In this document: piece after piece, positions 25,343 through 34,537 of the stretch
Position numbering within the stretch: the stretch's first letter is position 1
Layout of the letters: the number at the start of each line of letters is the position of its first letter
Assembly: GCF_005930355.1 (NCBI RefSeq)
Contig: NZ_VDBO01000001.1
Span: 2,632,154-2,696,153 of the forward strand
DNA: 64,000 bases
Origin: Paenibacillus sinopodophylli
GTDB lineage: Bacteria > Bacillota > Bacilli > Paenibacillales > Paenibacillaceae
Reading direction: 5' to 3'
The notes under the pieces: generated by a model
The model's database searches: none
Told to the model about the DNA's origin: nothing
What the model saw: the letters and a program-made list of their open reading frames with translations, nothing else
Made by a program: the position numbers and the translations under genes

Positions 25343-25482
25343 TAAAATTGATTTCTATTAGAACTAATTTCTCTTAAACCTTTGATATACAAAGAGTTAC
25401 AGTCGTTTGCAGACGTTATAATTTGTTTCAATTACGATTATAAATAGTCTCAATTGTTGTTATAAACCACATCTAAACGCGT

Positions 25483-26307
25483 TTATTTACTAAACCGCCG
25501 CTGCCTCAAACTCTCATAAAGCAGCACCGTGGCCGCCATTGCAACATTAAGAGACTCCGCTTGCCCCGTCATCGGAATAATGACCGCTTCGTCCATCAGC
25601 TCGCGAACAGCGGGCGAGAGTCCCTCGGATTCGCTCCCCATTAGCAGCCAAGTCCCTTGCGTCCAATCATAACCGTAGCATGTATGCTTTGCTTGCAGGC
25701 TGGTGCCGACCAGCTTCATGCCTTTAGCTTTCGCTTGCGGGAGAAGCTCCTTCAGATCTGCCTCGATAATCGGCAAATGGAATATAGAGCCCATCGTTGA
25801 TCGCACGGTCTTTGGATTATAGAGGTCAACGCAGCCTTTGCCGAGAATTACGGCATCTGCGCCAACCGCATCAGCACTGCGAATAATCGTACCCGCATTG
25901 CCCGGATCGCGCACTCCGTCCAACACCACGACAAGTCCACCTTTCCGGTATAGTGCAGACTGGTCATAAGATAGCTTGGACAATATAGCGAATACAGGTG
26001 GCGGAGTGTCTGTTCCTGTACATTTTGACATGACTTGCGGTGAGGCTTGTACCCATTCGAGTCCAAGTGTTGCAGCAGAATCATTGGTTTCCCTCTCCAC
26101 CATGAGCTCCGCAGGAATACCACGTTCCGTATCATATACAATTGTCAGCACTTTTGCATTTCCATGAAGCGCCTCTAGTACGAGGTGAACGCCTTCAATA
26201 AGGAATTGCCCGCTGCGATCGCGGTTTTTCTTGTCGAGCAGTGATGCCCACTGTTTTACCTTGTCATTCTGAACCGATGAGAGCAATGGATCGAAATTTT
26301 CATTCAT
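25483..26307 (-). CDS. SpoU/TrmH-family RNA 2'-O-ribose methyltransferase
   Basis: 274 residues. An N-terminal RNA-binding domain (KVKQWASLLDKKNRDRSGQF, IEGVHLVLEAL) is followed by the knotted SPOUT catalytic domain with its three motifs: LDGVRDPGNAGTIIRSADA (Asn and catalytic Arg), LLMGSESEGLSP and IPMTGQAESLNVAMAATVLL. The family methylates rRNA or tRNA riboses using S-adenosylmethionine. In Bacillus-type genomes this YsgA-like gene often lies near pheST; here it follows ktrA by 7 bases, so the two are probably cotranscribed. The target RNA cannot be told from the sequence. It marks the right border of the island. Confidence 0.88.
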   Translation of the reverse strand: MNENFDPLLSSVQNDKVKQWASLLDKKNRDRSGQFLIEGVHLVLEALHGNAKVLTIVYDTERGIPAELMVERETNDSAATLGLEWVQASPQVMSKCTGTDTPPPVFAILSKLSYDQSALYRKGGLVVVLDGVRDPGNAGTIIRSADAVGADAVILGKGCVDLYNPKTVRSTMGSIFHLPIIEADLKELLPQAKAKGMKLVGTSLQAKHTCYGYDWTQGTWLLMGSESEGLSPAVRELMDEAVIIPMTGQAESLNVAMAATVLLYESLRQRRFSK

Positions 26308-26314
26308 ATTGTCA

Positions 26315-26980
26315 TTAACCTTCCGAATATGCGATTTCTAAATTTGTTAAATCCGAATTTTTGCCAACGATGACCAGAATATCGTCCTTATTGATTAAGT
26401 CGTCTGCATAAGGAGCGATGTTCATGTTTGAGCCTTTTTTGATCGCCATGACGTTGCATTTATATTTAGCGCGTATATCAAGCTGTTTCAAGCTCTGTCC
26501 AATCATAGGAGCTGGAGCCTTAATTTCAATAATGCTGTAATCATCTGAGATTTCAATATAATCAAGTATATTTGGCGATACCAGATGATGTGCAACCCGC
26601 AAACCCATATCCCGCTCGGGGAATACGACTTTATCGGCGCCTATTTTATTGACGACCTTGCCGTGGAGCTCATTCTGTGCCTTAACGATCAAAGTTTTGA
26701 CGCCAAGATCCTTGAGAATAAGCGTCGTCAGAATACTGGATTGAATGTCCTGACCAATCGCAACTACGACAACATCGAAATTACGAATGCCTAGTGCTCT
26801 AAGCGCTTCCTCGTCTGTCGAGTCGGCAGATACCGCATGCGTTACTGTATTCACAACCTCTTGAATACGCTGCTCATTCGAATCAATCGCAAGCACCTCG
26901 AAGCCCATATCCGTCAACGCTTTCGCGACGCTTGAGCCGAAACGCCCCATCCCAATTACCGCGTACTGCTTCTTAGCCAT
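26315..26980 (-). CDS. ktrA: KtrA-type potassium-channel gating subunit (RCK/TrkA)
   Basis: 221 residues: an N-terminal RCK/TrkA-N Rossmann domain with YAVIGMGRFGSSVAKAL (GxGxxG) and AIDSNEQRIQEV (acidic residue that selects NADH/ATP), then a TrkA-C domain (IIEIKAPAPMIGQSLKQLDI). Length and layout are those of KtrA/KtrC, the cytosolic ring that opens the KtrB/D potassium channel in response to ATP and cyclic-di-AMP. No KtrB gene is in the window. Start ATG 26980 follows GGAGGGTTTGGTAAG. It leads a two-gene unit with the RNA methylase. Confidence 0.9.
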   Translation of the reverse strand: MAKKQYAVIGMGRFGSSVAKALTDMGFEVLAIDSNEQRIQEVVNTVTHAVSADSTDEEALRALGIRNFDVVVVAIGQDIQSSILTTLILKDLGVKTLIVKAQNELHGKVVNKIGADKVVFPERDMGLRVAHHLVSPNILDYIEISDDYSIIEIKAPAPMIGQSLKQLDIRAKYKCNVMAIKKGSNMNIAPYADDLINKDDILVIVGKNSDLTNLEIAYSEG

Positions 26981-27115
26981 CTTACCAAACCCTCCTTACC
27001 GGATGATTGCTAAAGTGTTCTACACAGTATACCATAGCTTGCTTATTCGAATGAAAGCAGCCGCCGATGGACATAGTATATAAGTAAATTTGAATGTGCC
27101 AGGAGGTTATTACGT

Positions 27116-27340
27116 ATGGAAGTTATTGATTTGCGCCAAGCGATTGTAAGGCGTGTGCAAGACAATTCAGCTCAAGAATTATCTGAGGTGATTGAAGATT
27201 CAGTAGGTGCCGATGAGCGTGCATTGCCCGGTCTTGGCGTTCTATTCGAGATGATTTGGCAAGAATCCTCAGAGCCAGAGCAAGGCAGAATGGTCGAATC
27301 TTTATTCAAGCATCTTCATCACTCCGAGCAGGCTAACTAG
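27116..27340 (+). CDS. sspI: small acid-soluble spore protein I
   Basis: 74 residues. MEVIDLRQAIVRRVQDNSAQ, LSEVIEDSVGADERALPGLG and VLFEMIWQES follow the SspI pattern (LPGLGVLFE is diagnostic). SspI is a minor SASP made in the forespore. ATG 27116 follows AGGAGGTTATTACGT. It is convergent with phnM with only three bases between stops and no visible terminator between them. A forespore (sigma-G) promoter is expected upstream but was not fixed with confidence. Confidence 0.93.
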   Translation: MEVIDLRQAIVRRVQDNSAQELSEVIEDSVGADERALPGLGVLFEMIWQESSEPEQGRMVESLFKHLHHSEQAN

Positions 27341-27343
27341 GGC

Positions 27344-28549
27344 TTAATAGCGTACAGATGAGCGGTAAACGATATGTCCTCCAATAATTGTATTCGTTAC
27401 CAAGGGCATTTCCTCGTAATGATCAACAACAATAAGATCTGCTGCTTTGCCTAGCTCGATTGAACCGAGCTCATCCGCAACGCCCAACGCTTGTGCTGGA
27501 TGAAGCGTCGCCATCCTCACCGCAGCAGGCAAAGCAGCTATTTCTAGCTTCGCAAGCTTGAACACGGCAGCAAGCATCGATGAGGGATGATAATCCGAGC
27601 ATAAAATATCCGCAGCTTCTGCTGTAATCGCATCGACAGCACGCAAATTTTTGTCGTGAGATGCCCCTCTAACTACGTTCGGAGCTCCCACGCACACATG
27701 CAAACCTTGCTCCATCGCATACTTAGCCGTTTCCATATTAATCGGGAACTCACAAACGGATACACCATATCCGACCGATTCGTCCACCTTCTTAGCAGAA
27801 TCATCATCATGCGATGCAATCGCAATACCTTGCTTCGCAGCAAGCTTGCTTAGTTGTATCAGTTGATCAGCATTGACTTGCTGCCTGCGCATAATCAATT
27901 CCTCAACGATTACCTTAACCTCGTCTTGACTAACACCTTGGTTTTTCATCACATAGCGCTCGAATGAGCCTAGCTCCCTATACTGTCCTTGTCCCGGTGA
28001 ATGATCCATGAAGGATAAATAATCGATCATTTTCTCATTCAATAGACTCTCAACAATCGGCATTCCAGCGAGATGTGATACCTCAAACCGCAAATGAATG
28101 CGGTTGCGAACAACTGATCGTTTGCTCCGATAGTTAATAATATGATCGACCATTCCTGTAAGCAAATGATCACCTCGCAAACTAAGCCCAACACCAAGCG
28201 ATAAGGAATGATACATTGTCGTAATACCGTGTATGGGCAGCTTCCGTTCGAACTCGACTAGAGCCATATCAAGTGGAAACAACGTGTTTGGACGCGGCTG
28301 TACTTCCTTCTCAATCGCATCGCAATGAATATCAATGAACCCCGGCAGCACATACTGCCCTCCTGCGTCGATAACCGATGCGTCCGCATGCTGACTAAGC
28401 CAATGGTTCACATCATCTTCTCCTTGCAGGAATGCGTCGATTTTCCCTTCAACCACAGCGATTGCAGTATCTGTAACCTCTTCCGGCAACACTACTTTTC
28501 CATTAAGGATGAGCATAGGCACTTGTTCCGTACGTAAGTGATTGTCCAT
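27344..28549 (-). CDS. phnM: PhnM, alpha-D-ribose 1-methylphosphonate 5-triphosphate diphosphatase
   Basis: 401 residues, amidohydrolase fold. GGQYVLPGFIDIHCDAIEKE with QPRPNTLFPLD is the PhnM-specific metal site region; IASHDDDSAKKV, VVRGASHDKNLRAVD and ILCSDYHPSSMLAAV supply further His/Asp ligands. In the C-P lyase pathway PhnM releases pyrophosphate before C-P bond cleavage. Here it is alone: no phnGHIJKL genes are in the window, so it either serves a pathway encoded elsewhere or acts on a related substrate. ATG 28549 has GGAG 11 bases upstream. Confidence 0.9.
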   Translation of the reverse strand: MDNHLRTEQVPMLILNGKVVLPEEVTDTAIAVVEGKIDAFLQGEDDVNHWLSQHADASVIDAGGQYVLPGFIDIHCDAIEKEVQPRPNTLFPLDMALVEFERKLPIHGITTMYHSLSLGVGLSLRGDHLLTGMVDHIINYRSKRSVVRNRIHLRFEVSHLAGMPIVESLLNEKMIDYLSFMDHSPGQGQYRELGSFERYVMKNQGVSQDEVKVIVEELIMRRQQVNADQLIQLSKLAAKQGIAIASHDDDSAKKVDESVGYGVSVCEFPINMETAKYAMEQGLHVCVGAPNVVRGASHDKNLRAVDAITAEAADILCSDYHPSSMLAAVFKLAKLEIAALPAAVRMATLHPAQALGVADELGSIELGKAADLIVVDHYEEMPLVTNTIIGGHIVYRSSVRY

Positions 28550-28650
28550 TGGTTGGTCGTCTCCTTACCCTATCGTTCTACCATCAAGCTTATCATATCG
28601 CGGGCATCTATTTCATCCCTTACCTCGCTTGAATTGTCTTTAGAAATAGA

Positions 28651-28680
28651 AAAAAAGGCCTAGGCACTCGCGCCTAGACC
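28651..28680 (-). terminator. terminator of the GbsR-type regulator gene
   Basis: Minus strand: GGTCTAGGC pairs with GCCTAGGCC around a six-base loop and is followed by six T. Confidence 0.9.
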
Positions 28681-28720
28681 ACCGCACATCATACTGCTGC
28701 GAATCTTGTTATAACAGCTG

Positions 28721-29278
28721 CTATTCCTCTTTCGGTATAAAGGTATAAATGTCGCCCGTTTCAAAAGAATCAATTAAACGATCCAGCCATCTGTAGTACC
28801 TCAGTGCCTCGTCAATCTTCTCTACATCGTTCGTCAAAACATCAAGGAAAGGCTGATCTCCTTCATATTGCTGCTTCAACGCTTCAATTTCCTTCATGGA
28901 GCGATTTAAGGCACTCATGTTCTGCTCTACAGCTTTTCTCCATTTAATTGAGAAGAAATCGGTAAAGTTCTGATGCCAATTCGGCTCTACTTCATACAGA
29001 TCTTTGCGCGAGCCCTTGCCCCATACTTTATTAATCATCTTCAGGTCATGCAGCGTCCGCATACCTGTACTCATCGACGTCTTGCTCATTCCCATGGTCT
29101 GGCTCATATCGTCAAGCGTAACCGGTTCGCGATTGAAATACATATTTCCATATAAATGGCCAATAGATAATGTAATACCGTACAAGTCCATGTTTTTCCC
29201 GATTGATTCAATGACACGGCGGCGTGTGTTTTGCAGCTTTGCTAGCTGCTCTTCGGTTAATGCTGCAAGTTCGTTCAT
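28721..29278 (-). CDS. GbsR/MarR-family regulator of the betaine transporter
   Basis: 185 residues from ATG 29278, which follows AGGAGGAAAGAG; twenty upstream in-frame codons lack a site. The winged helix covers about residues 45-105: VTLDDMSQTMGMSKTSMSTG, MRTLHDLKMINKVWGKGSRK. The C-terminal helical part (LTNDVEKIDEALRYYRWLD) is typical of GbsR/OpcR/OpuAR proteins, which sense choline or glycine betaine and repress osmoprotectant genes. It is divergent from opuAA with 241 bases between, so that gap should hold its operator; no single palindrome there is convincing. Confidence 0.87.
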   Translation of the reverse strand: MNELAALTEEQLAKLQNTRRRVIESIGKNMDLYGITLSIGHLYGNMYFNREPVTLDDMSQTMGMSKTSMSTGMRTLHDLKMINKVWGKGSRKDLYEVEPNWHQNFTDFFSIKWRKAVEQNMSALNRSMKEIEALKQQYEGDQPFLDVLTNDVEKIDEALRYYRWLDRLIDSFETGDIYTFIPKEE

Positions 29279-29519
29279 CTCTTTCCTCCTGAGGAGTGTC
29301 GTGCCCCCTATCATGCCTACATTGATTATTGTAATCAAAGGTCTATCTATCTGTAAAGAAAGCCTTTGGGACGAAAAAGGGAGTTATATGGAGTATACTG
29401 TATGTAAAGTACGTAAAGTTATAACTGTACGAATTATACGCAGGCTTACGCCTTTTGACCATTACAAACATAACCAACTAAACTTATGGGAGTCGAAATA
29501 TTCCACAAGGGGGCACAAC

Positions 29520-30728
29520 ATGGCGATTATAGAAGCCAAGAGGCTGACCAAGATTTTCGGAGCCGATCCGAAAAAGGCGATCCCGCTGCTGGATAAAGGA
29601 TGGTCTAAAGAAAAGATTTTTGCAGAAACGAAGCTTACAGTTGGGGTTAACCAAGCAAGCTTCTCCATTGAAGAAGGACAAATATTTGTCATCATGGGCT
29701 TGTCCGGCAGCGGCAAGTCGACACTTGTAAGGCTTCTCAACCGGCTCATTGAGCCAACGATAGGCCAAGTTTTATTCAACGGAACGGATGTCTTGAAGAT
29801 GTCTGCAGAGCAGCTAAGAACGTTCAGAAGAAAAAACGTGGGCATGGTATTTCAGAAATTTGCGCTGTTCCCCCACCGCACCGTCATTCAGAACATTGAA
29901 TACGGACTTGAGGTGCAGGGCATCGACAAAAAGAAGCGCAAAGCAATGGCCATGGAATCACTCGAGCTGGTCGGACTGAAAGGTTGGGAAGACAGCTATC
30001 CCGATCAATTGAGCGGCGGCATGCAGCAGCGTGTCGGTTTGGCAAGAGGACTTGCTAATGATCCTGATGTGCTTCTCATGGACGAAGCGTTCAGTGCACT
30101 CGATCCGCTCATTCGCAAGGATATGCAGGACGAGCTGCTCGAGCTCCAATCCAAAATGAAAAAAACAATTGTATTCATTACGCATGATCTGAATGAGGCA
30201 CTGCGTATTGGTGACCAAATTGCATTAATGAAGGATGGAAGCATCGTACAGATCGGGTCTCCCGAAGAAATATTGATGCAGCCTGCAAACAAATATGTAG
30301 AACGCTTCGTTGAAGACGTCGATCTATCCAAGGTACTAACTGCCTCGCATGTCATGATCAAGCCTGAGACAATCACCATTGAGAAAGGTCCACGCGTAGC
30401 CTTGCAGTTCATGCGTGATCGAGGTGTTTCCAGCTTATATGTCGTAGATAAGGGCATGCGGCTGCTTGGTGTTGTAACAGCTGAGGACGCGGCGAATGCA
30501 ATAAAAAACGGGCTAAAGCTTGAAGATGCCATGGAGCGAGAGGCACCCTTCGCTTCGCCTGACACGATGCTTAATGATTTATTCGAATTAATGAGCTTAT
30601 CCAAGTTTCCTGTATCGATTATCGATGACAACGGTCGACTAAAAGGTATTGTCATAAAAGGTGCGGTTCTTGCCGCATTGTCTGGAAATTCATCATTAGA
30701 GGCAGGTGCTAGTCATGAATCTGCCTAA
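29520..30728 (+). CDS. opuAA: glycine betaine ABC transporter ATP-binding protein
   Basis: 402 residues from ATG 29520, preceded by AAGGGGGCACAAC. Walker A LSGSGKST (about residue 61), Q-loop VFQKFALFPHRTV, signature LSGGMQQRVGLARG and Walker B VLLMDEAFSALDPLI are intact. After residue ~280 come two CBS domains (VALQFMRDRGVSSLYVVDKG and LMSLSKFPVSIIDDNGRLKG) that in OpuA/ProV sense ionic strength and set transport activity. The upstream leader FGADPKKAIPLLDKGWSKEK is characteristic of the family. It heads the operon and overlaps opuAB by 14 bases. Confidence 0.95.
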   Translation: MAIIEAKRLTKIFGADPKKAIPLLDKGWSKEKIFAETKLTVGVNQASFSIEEGQIFVIMGLSGSGKSTLVRLLNRLIEPTIGQVLFNGTDVLKMSAEQLRTFRRKNVGMVFQKFALFPHRTVIQNIEYGLEVQGIDKKKRKAMAMESLELVGLKGWEDSYPDQLSGGMQQRVGLARGLANDPDVLLMDEAFSALDPLIRKDMQDELLELQSKMKKTIVFITHDLNEALRIGDQIALMKDGSIVQIGSPEEILMQPANKYVERFVEDVDLSKVLTASHVMIKPETITIEKGPRVALQFMRDRGVSSLYVVDKGMRLLGVVTAEDAANAIKNGLKLEDAMEREAPFASPDTMLNDLFELMSLSKFPVSIIDDNGRLKGIVIKGAVLAALSGNSSLEAGASHESA

Positions 30729-31551
30729 AATTCCATTAGCGGATTGGATTGAATGGCTTGAGACGTGGCTTGAGACTCATTTCGAGCCTTTCTTCAAACT
30801 CATTCGTTTGCTAGTCGGCGAAACCGTTAACGGGCTGGAAACAGCGCTTAACTGGTTCCCCGCTCTCGTTCTCATCTTACTATTCACGCTTGTCGCATGG
30901 TTTATCGGCAAATGGAGAATGGCATTATTTACGCTTATTGGTCTGCTCATTATTGAGAATCTCGGCCTATGGAGCCAAACGATGCAGACACTCGCGCTCG
31001 TCTTGACTTCGGCTTTCATATCGGTGCTGATTGGCGTGCCAATGGGCATTCTATGCGCACGACACAGCAGCGTTCAGAAGATCGTTACACCGGTGCTGGA
31101 TTTCATGCAGACGATGCCTGCCTTCGTCTATCTGCTTCCTGCAGTCACCTTTTTCTCTCTTGGCGTTGTACCGGGCGTCATTTCATCTATTATATTTGCG
31201 ATTCCGCCGACGATAAGACTGACAAGTCTTGGCATACGCCAGGTTCCAGAGGAGCTTGTCGAAGCAGCAGACGCTTTCGGCTCTACGCCGTACCAGAAGC
31301 TGATCAAGCTTCAGCTCCCGATTGCTATGCCGACTATTATGGCTGGTATCAACCAGACGATTATGCTCTCTTTGTCGATGGTTGTCATTGCCTCGATGAT
31401 CGGTGCACAAGGGGTCGGTGTTTATGTCTATCGCGCTGTAACGCAGGGTAATACCGGAGTAGGCTTTGAAGCCGGCCTTGCCATCGTTATTTTAGCTATT
31501 ATTTTGGATCGTTTGACCCAACAGATTATTCGTAAAAGCAAAACGACGTAA
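30715..31551 (+). CDS. opuAB: glycine betaine ABC transporter permease
   Basis: 278 residues from ATG 30715 (GAGGCAGG lies eight bases upstream and inside opuAA). N-terminal amphipathic segment with DWIEWLETWLETH and FFKLIRLLVGETVNG is typical of OpuAB/ProW. Six to seven transmembrane helices follow and the EAA loop with VPEELVEAADAFGSTPYQKL contacts the ATPase. It forms the membrane channel of the osmoprotectant importer. Confidence 0.94.
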   Translation: MNLPKIPLADWIEWLETWLETHFEPFFKLIRLLVGETVNGLETALNWFPALVLILLFTLVAWFIGKWRMALFTLIGLLIIENLGLWSQTMQTLALVLTSAFISVLIGVPMGILCARHSSVQKIVTPVLDFMQTMPAFVYLLPAVTFFSLGVVPGVISSIIFAIPPTIRLTSLGIRQVPEELVEAADAFGSTPYQKLIKLQLPIAMPTIMAGINQTIMLSLSMVVIASMIGAQGVGVYVYRAVTQGNTGVGFEAGLAIVILAIILDRLTQQIIRKSKTT

Positions 31552-31620
31552 TTGTAAACAGTAGTATACCCTACCTCCCTACCTTCGTTATAGGTATGAA
31601 ACCAATTAAGGAGTGATTTT

Positions 31621-32487
31621 TTGAAATTCAATCGTCTATCTATTATTGCAGCCGCTGTTTTGGTGATCGCTTTAGTCGCAGGATGCTCTTCAAGTGGGAG
31701 CAGCAAGAAGAAAGTAACCTTGGCCTATGTCGCTTGGGATTCTGAGATTGCAAGCAGCTATGTTGTCAAAGAAGTACTGGAACAAAAGCTAAATTATGAA
31801 GTTGAGCTATTACAGGTAGATGCTGGCCCGATGTGGGCTGGGATTTCGGATGGAAGCGCAGACGCAATGGTTGCAGCGTGGCTGCCAACTACACATGCTT
31901 CATATATTTCCAAATATAACGGAAAGTACGAGGATCTCGGACAAAACCTTGAAGGTACTAAGGTCGGACTTGTCGTACCGCAATACATGGATATCAACAG
32001 CATCGAGGAGTTGAATGGTGCAGTAGGGGATTCCGTGGATTATACGATTATTGGTATTGAGCCCGGTGCCGGTCTCATGATGTCGACAGAGAAGGTGCTT
32101 GACGAGTATAAGCTTCGCGACAAGTGGACGTTGCTGGAGAGCTCATCGGCAGCGATGACGCAGCAGCTTGAGAAAGCCTATGCGAAGCAAGAACCGATCA
32201 TCGTAACCGGCTGGACACCACACTGGATGTTCGCCAAGATGGATCTCAAATATTTGGAGGACCCAAGCAATGTGTACGGCGGAGACGAGCAGATCCATAC
32301 GATAGCTCGCAAAGGCCTTAAAGAGGATCAGCCAGAAGCATTTACATTCCTCGACAAGTTCAACTGGACGCCCGATGATATGGCAGCTGTAATGATTGAC
32401 ATTCAAGAAGGCAAAACGCCTGAGGATGCTGCCAAAGCATGGGTGGAGCAGAATGCGGACAAGGTTGAGGCTTGGCTAAAATCATAA
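31621..32487 (+). CDS. opuAC: glycine betaine-binding lipoprotein
   Basis: 288 residues from TTG 31621 after AAGGAGTGATTTT. Lipoprotein signal MKFNRLSIIAAAVLVIALVA then GCSSS gives a lipidated Cys at about position 22. The OpuAC fold is complete; aromatic residues that box the quaternary ammonium group appear in YVAWDSEIASS, MVAAWLPTTHASY and VTGWTPHWMFAKMDL. Lies 69 bases after opuAB, last gene of the operon, before a strong terminator. Confidence 0.94.
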   Translation: MKFNRLSIIAAAVLVIALVAGCSSSGSSKKKVTLAYVAWDSEIASSYVVKEVLEQKLNYEVELLQVDAGPMWAGISDGSADAMVAAWLPTTHASYISKYNGKYEDLGQNLEGTKVGLVVPQYMDINSIEELNGAVGDSVDYTIIGIEPGAGLMMSTEKVLDEYKLRDKWTLLESSSAAMTQQLEKAYAKQEPIIVTGWTPHWMFAKMDLKYLEDPSNVYGGDEQIHTIARKGLKEDQPEAFTFLDKFNWTPDDMAAVMIDIQEGKTPEDAAKAWVEQNADKVEAWLKS

Positions 32488-32552
32488 TTCGGGAATAACT
32501 GAAACAGGGTTTAAAGCACAAGCCAAAACACAATAACTTACATGCACATGAT

Positions 32553-32607
32553 ACAAAAACAGCGCTTGCGGAGAGACTTTCATCTCTGGCACAAGCGCTG
32601 TTTTTGT
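32553..32607. terminator. bidirectional terminator, opuAC / Gfo-Idh-MocA gene
   Basis: A 16-bp perfect inverted repeat (ACAAAAACAGCGCTTG / CAAGCGCTGTTTTTGT) with a 23-base apical part that itself pairs (GAGAGA/TCTCT), giving T runs on both strands between convergent genes. Confidence 0.92.
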
Positions 32608-32609
32608 GA

Positions 32610-33710
32610 TTAGTCTAAGCAGAATGGCTGCAAGCCAAGCGGCAATGGCGCCGGACGCTCACAGGTGCTCTTCATGTCGTAATGAACACCGTTCTCGGAT
32701 GCATCATGGAAGCCATGCATCGCTTCAAGTACATGATAAGCAAGCTCTCCATTCGCACGGTGCTTCCGACCGGTTTGAATCGCTTTGGCCATATCCGCTG
32801 CACCAACTCCGCGTGCATTCTGAGTATAGCCGTATGCAAGTGGAATGTCCGACCATTCATTGGAGCCTGCACGCCATAGCTTAATTTGACCATCGAAGCT
32901 GTTCGGGTCCGGTACGAGCAAGGTGCCTGCACTACCGTACACCTCGATCCGCGGTAATGTAGAACCGCCTTTCACATCGAAGCTCGTCAGCAGCGTTCCG
33001 ATCGGACCGGAAGCAAAGTCCATAATGCCTGCGATATGCGTCGGAACCTCAACTTTAACCTTCTCTCCGTATTTCGGTTTGCTTGTAATTGTACGCTCAG
33101 GATAAGAAATCCGTGCAGAGCCCGTAACGCGTGTAATCGGCCCAAGCAGCGCAACTAGCGCCGTCAAGTAATATGGACCCATATCGAACATGGGACCGCC
33201 GCCCTTTTGGTAATAAAACTCAGGCGCTGGATGCCAAGATTCGTGTCCGCCTCCAACCATGAATGCCGTAGCCCCGATTGGCGTGCCAATCCATCCGTCT
33301 TCCAGCAGTTTAATACTCGTCTGAATGCCCCCGCCGAGGAACGTATCGGGCGCACTTCCTACTAAAAGGCCTTTTCTCTCTGCAAGCTCAAGCACCTCCT
33401 GTGCTTCCTCGCGTGTTACCGCAAACGGCTTCTCCACATACACATGCTTGCCCGCTTCCAGTGCGCGCAAGCAAATCGATGCATGTGCCTGTGGTATCGT
33501 TAGATTAATAATCAATTGAATTTCGGAATCAGCAAGCAGCTCATCAACCGAACATCCACGAATACCAAATTCCTCGCCGCGTGCAACAGCACGTTCTACG
33601 TCCAAATCCGCACAAGCTACAACTTGAAGCGCGTCGAAGCGGTTTCCATTTTCCAAATAAATGCCGCTAATATTTCCTGTACCGATAATACCCGCTTTGA
33701 TTTTCTCCAT
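32610..33710 (-). CDS. Gfo/Idh/MocA-family NAD(P)-dependent oxidoreductase
   Basis: 366 residues from ATG 33710 (GAGGGACGGAAG upstream; ten earlier in-frame codons have no site). N-terminal Rossmann fold AGIIGTGNISGIYLEN and the family motif AGKHVYVEKPFAVTREEAQE with the catalytic-region Lys; C-terminal alpha/beta domain with GGGPMFDMGPYYLTAL. Such enzymes oxidize or epimerize sugars, inositols or similar polyols. It is the third structural gene of the operon read from the LacI regulator and shares that operon with a ThuA-like protein and a second oxidoreductase. Substrate unknown. Confidence 0.88.
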   Translation of the reverse strand: MEKIKAGIIGTGNISGIYLENGNRFDALQVVACADLDVERAVARGEEFGIRGCSVDELLADSEIQLIINLTIPQAHASICLRALEAGKHVYVEKPFAVTREEAQEVLELAERKGLLVGSAPDTFLGGGIQTSIKLLEDGWIGTPIGATAFMVGGGHESWHPAPEFYYQKGGGPMFDMGPYYLTALVALLGPITRVTGSARISYPERTITSKPKYGEKVKVEVPTHIAGIMDFASGPIGTLLTSFDVKGGSTLPRIEVYGSAGTLLVPDPNSFDGQIKLWRAGSNEWSDIPLAYGYTQNARGVGAADMAKAIQTGRKHRANGELAYHVLEAMHGFHDASENGVHYDMKSTCERPAPLPLGLQPFCLD

Positions 33711-33755
33711 TGTCTTCCGTCCCTCGTCCCATGACTTCAATTTTATTCAGTGTGC

Positions 33756-34478
33756 TTAAAGCTGATTATCTGCCATGCCGCTATATGCGGCTGACACTGT
33801 GCCTGCTGCAAGCGCATTTGCCTTGCCTTCTGCGCACCATAAGAAACCTCTGCGCATTAGCTCTTTTACCGTTGCAATATCTATAATGTTCGCCTGATGG
33901 CCGAGTGAATTGTAATAAACCCGTCCTACACCCCAGCGCTTCGTCCAAGCAACCGGCATATCGACAGCCTTGTTCAGCGAGTGAGGACCAGACGTAATCG
34001 GGAATCTTGTCGTAGCCAGCACTTCAACCGCAGGATCCACATGCAAATAATATTGCTCGGAGCTTACCATGAAATCCTCAATGCCATCTGTTAACGGACT
34101 TGATGAATTCGTAATATTCACTGTATATTCCACACCGTCATTGCCTGGATGTGCGACCCACTGCCCGCCGGTCATAAACTGCCAATCTACATTTTCACGG
34201 AAAGCATCGCACATGCCGCCATGACATCCTGCCAAGCCTACACCGCTTTGAACGGCAGCCGAGACGTTATCCACCAGCTGCTGCTCGATACGCGCCATTG
34301 TCCACACCGGTACGATCAAATCGAGCCCTTTCAGCTTCTCAGCGTCTGCGAATGCTTCCAGCGTATCCGATACCTCAACCTCGAAGTTCTCAGCAGCCAG
34401 CACCTCGCGAAAGATTTCAGCTACTTCCTTCGGCTGATGTCCATCCCAGCCGCCCCATACGATCAATGCTTTTTTCAT
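33756..34478 (-). CDS. ThuA-like (trehalose-utilization) domain protein
   Basis: 240 residues from ATG 34478, preceded by AGGAGAGGTAGGACGG. ThuA-like features: KKALIVWGGWDGHQPKEVAE at the N-terminus, DLIVPVWTMARIEQQ, GVGLAGCHGGMCDAFRENVD and GRVYYNSLGHQANI. The fold is a class-I glutamine-amidotransferase-like one; ThuA proteins are tied to trehalose/disaccharide conversion through 3-keto sugars. Between two Gfo/Idh/MocA genes (45 and 59 bases away), so a role in oxidizing a sugar to a keto intermediate is likely but inferred. Confidence 0.85.
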   Translation of the reverse strand: MKKALIVWGGWDGHQPKEVAEIFREVLAAENFEVEVSDTLEAFADAEKLKGLDLIVPVWTMARIEQQLVDNVSAAVQSGVGLAGCHGGMCDAFRENVDWQFMTGGQWVAHPGNDGVEYTVNITNSSSPLTDGIEDFMVSSEQYYLHVDPAVEVLATTRFPITSGPHSLNKAVDMPVAWTKRWGVGRVYYNSLGHQANIIDIATVKELMRRGFLWCAEGKANALAAGTVSAAYSGMADNQL

Positions 34479-34537
34479 CGAATCCGTCCTACCTCTCCTT
34501 GGCGTTACGCCTTCTGCATCCAATCTATGCTTGTTTA

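Noticed and set aside
29004..29519. Long in-frame N-terminal extension of the betaine ATPase gene
   Set aside because: It runs through the divergent regulator gene on the other strand, and the ATG at 29520 has the only ribosome site.
30969..31451. 160-residue plus-strand frame inside opuAB
   Set aside because: Wrong-frame shadow of the permease gene; His/Cys-rich nonsense composition.
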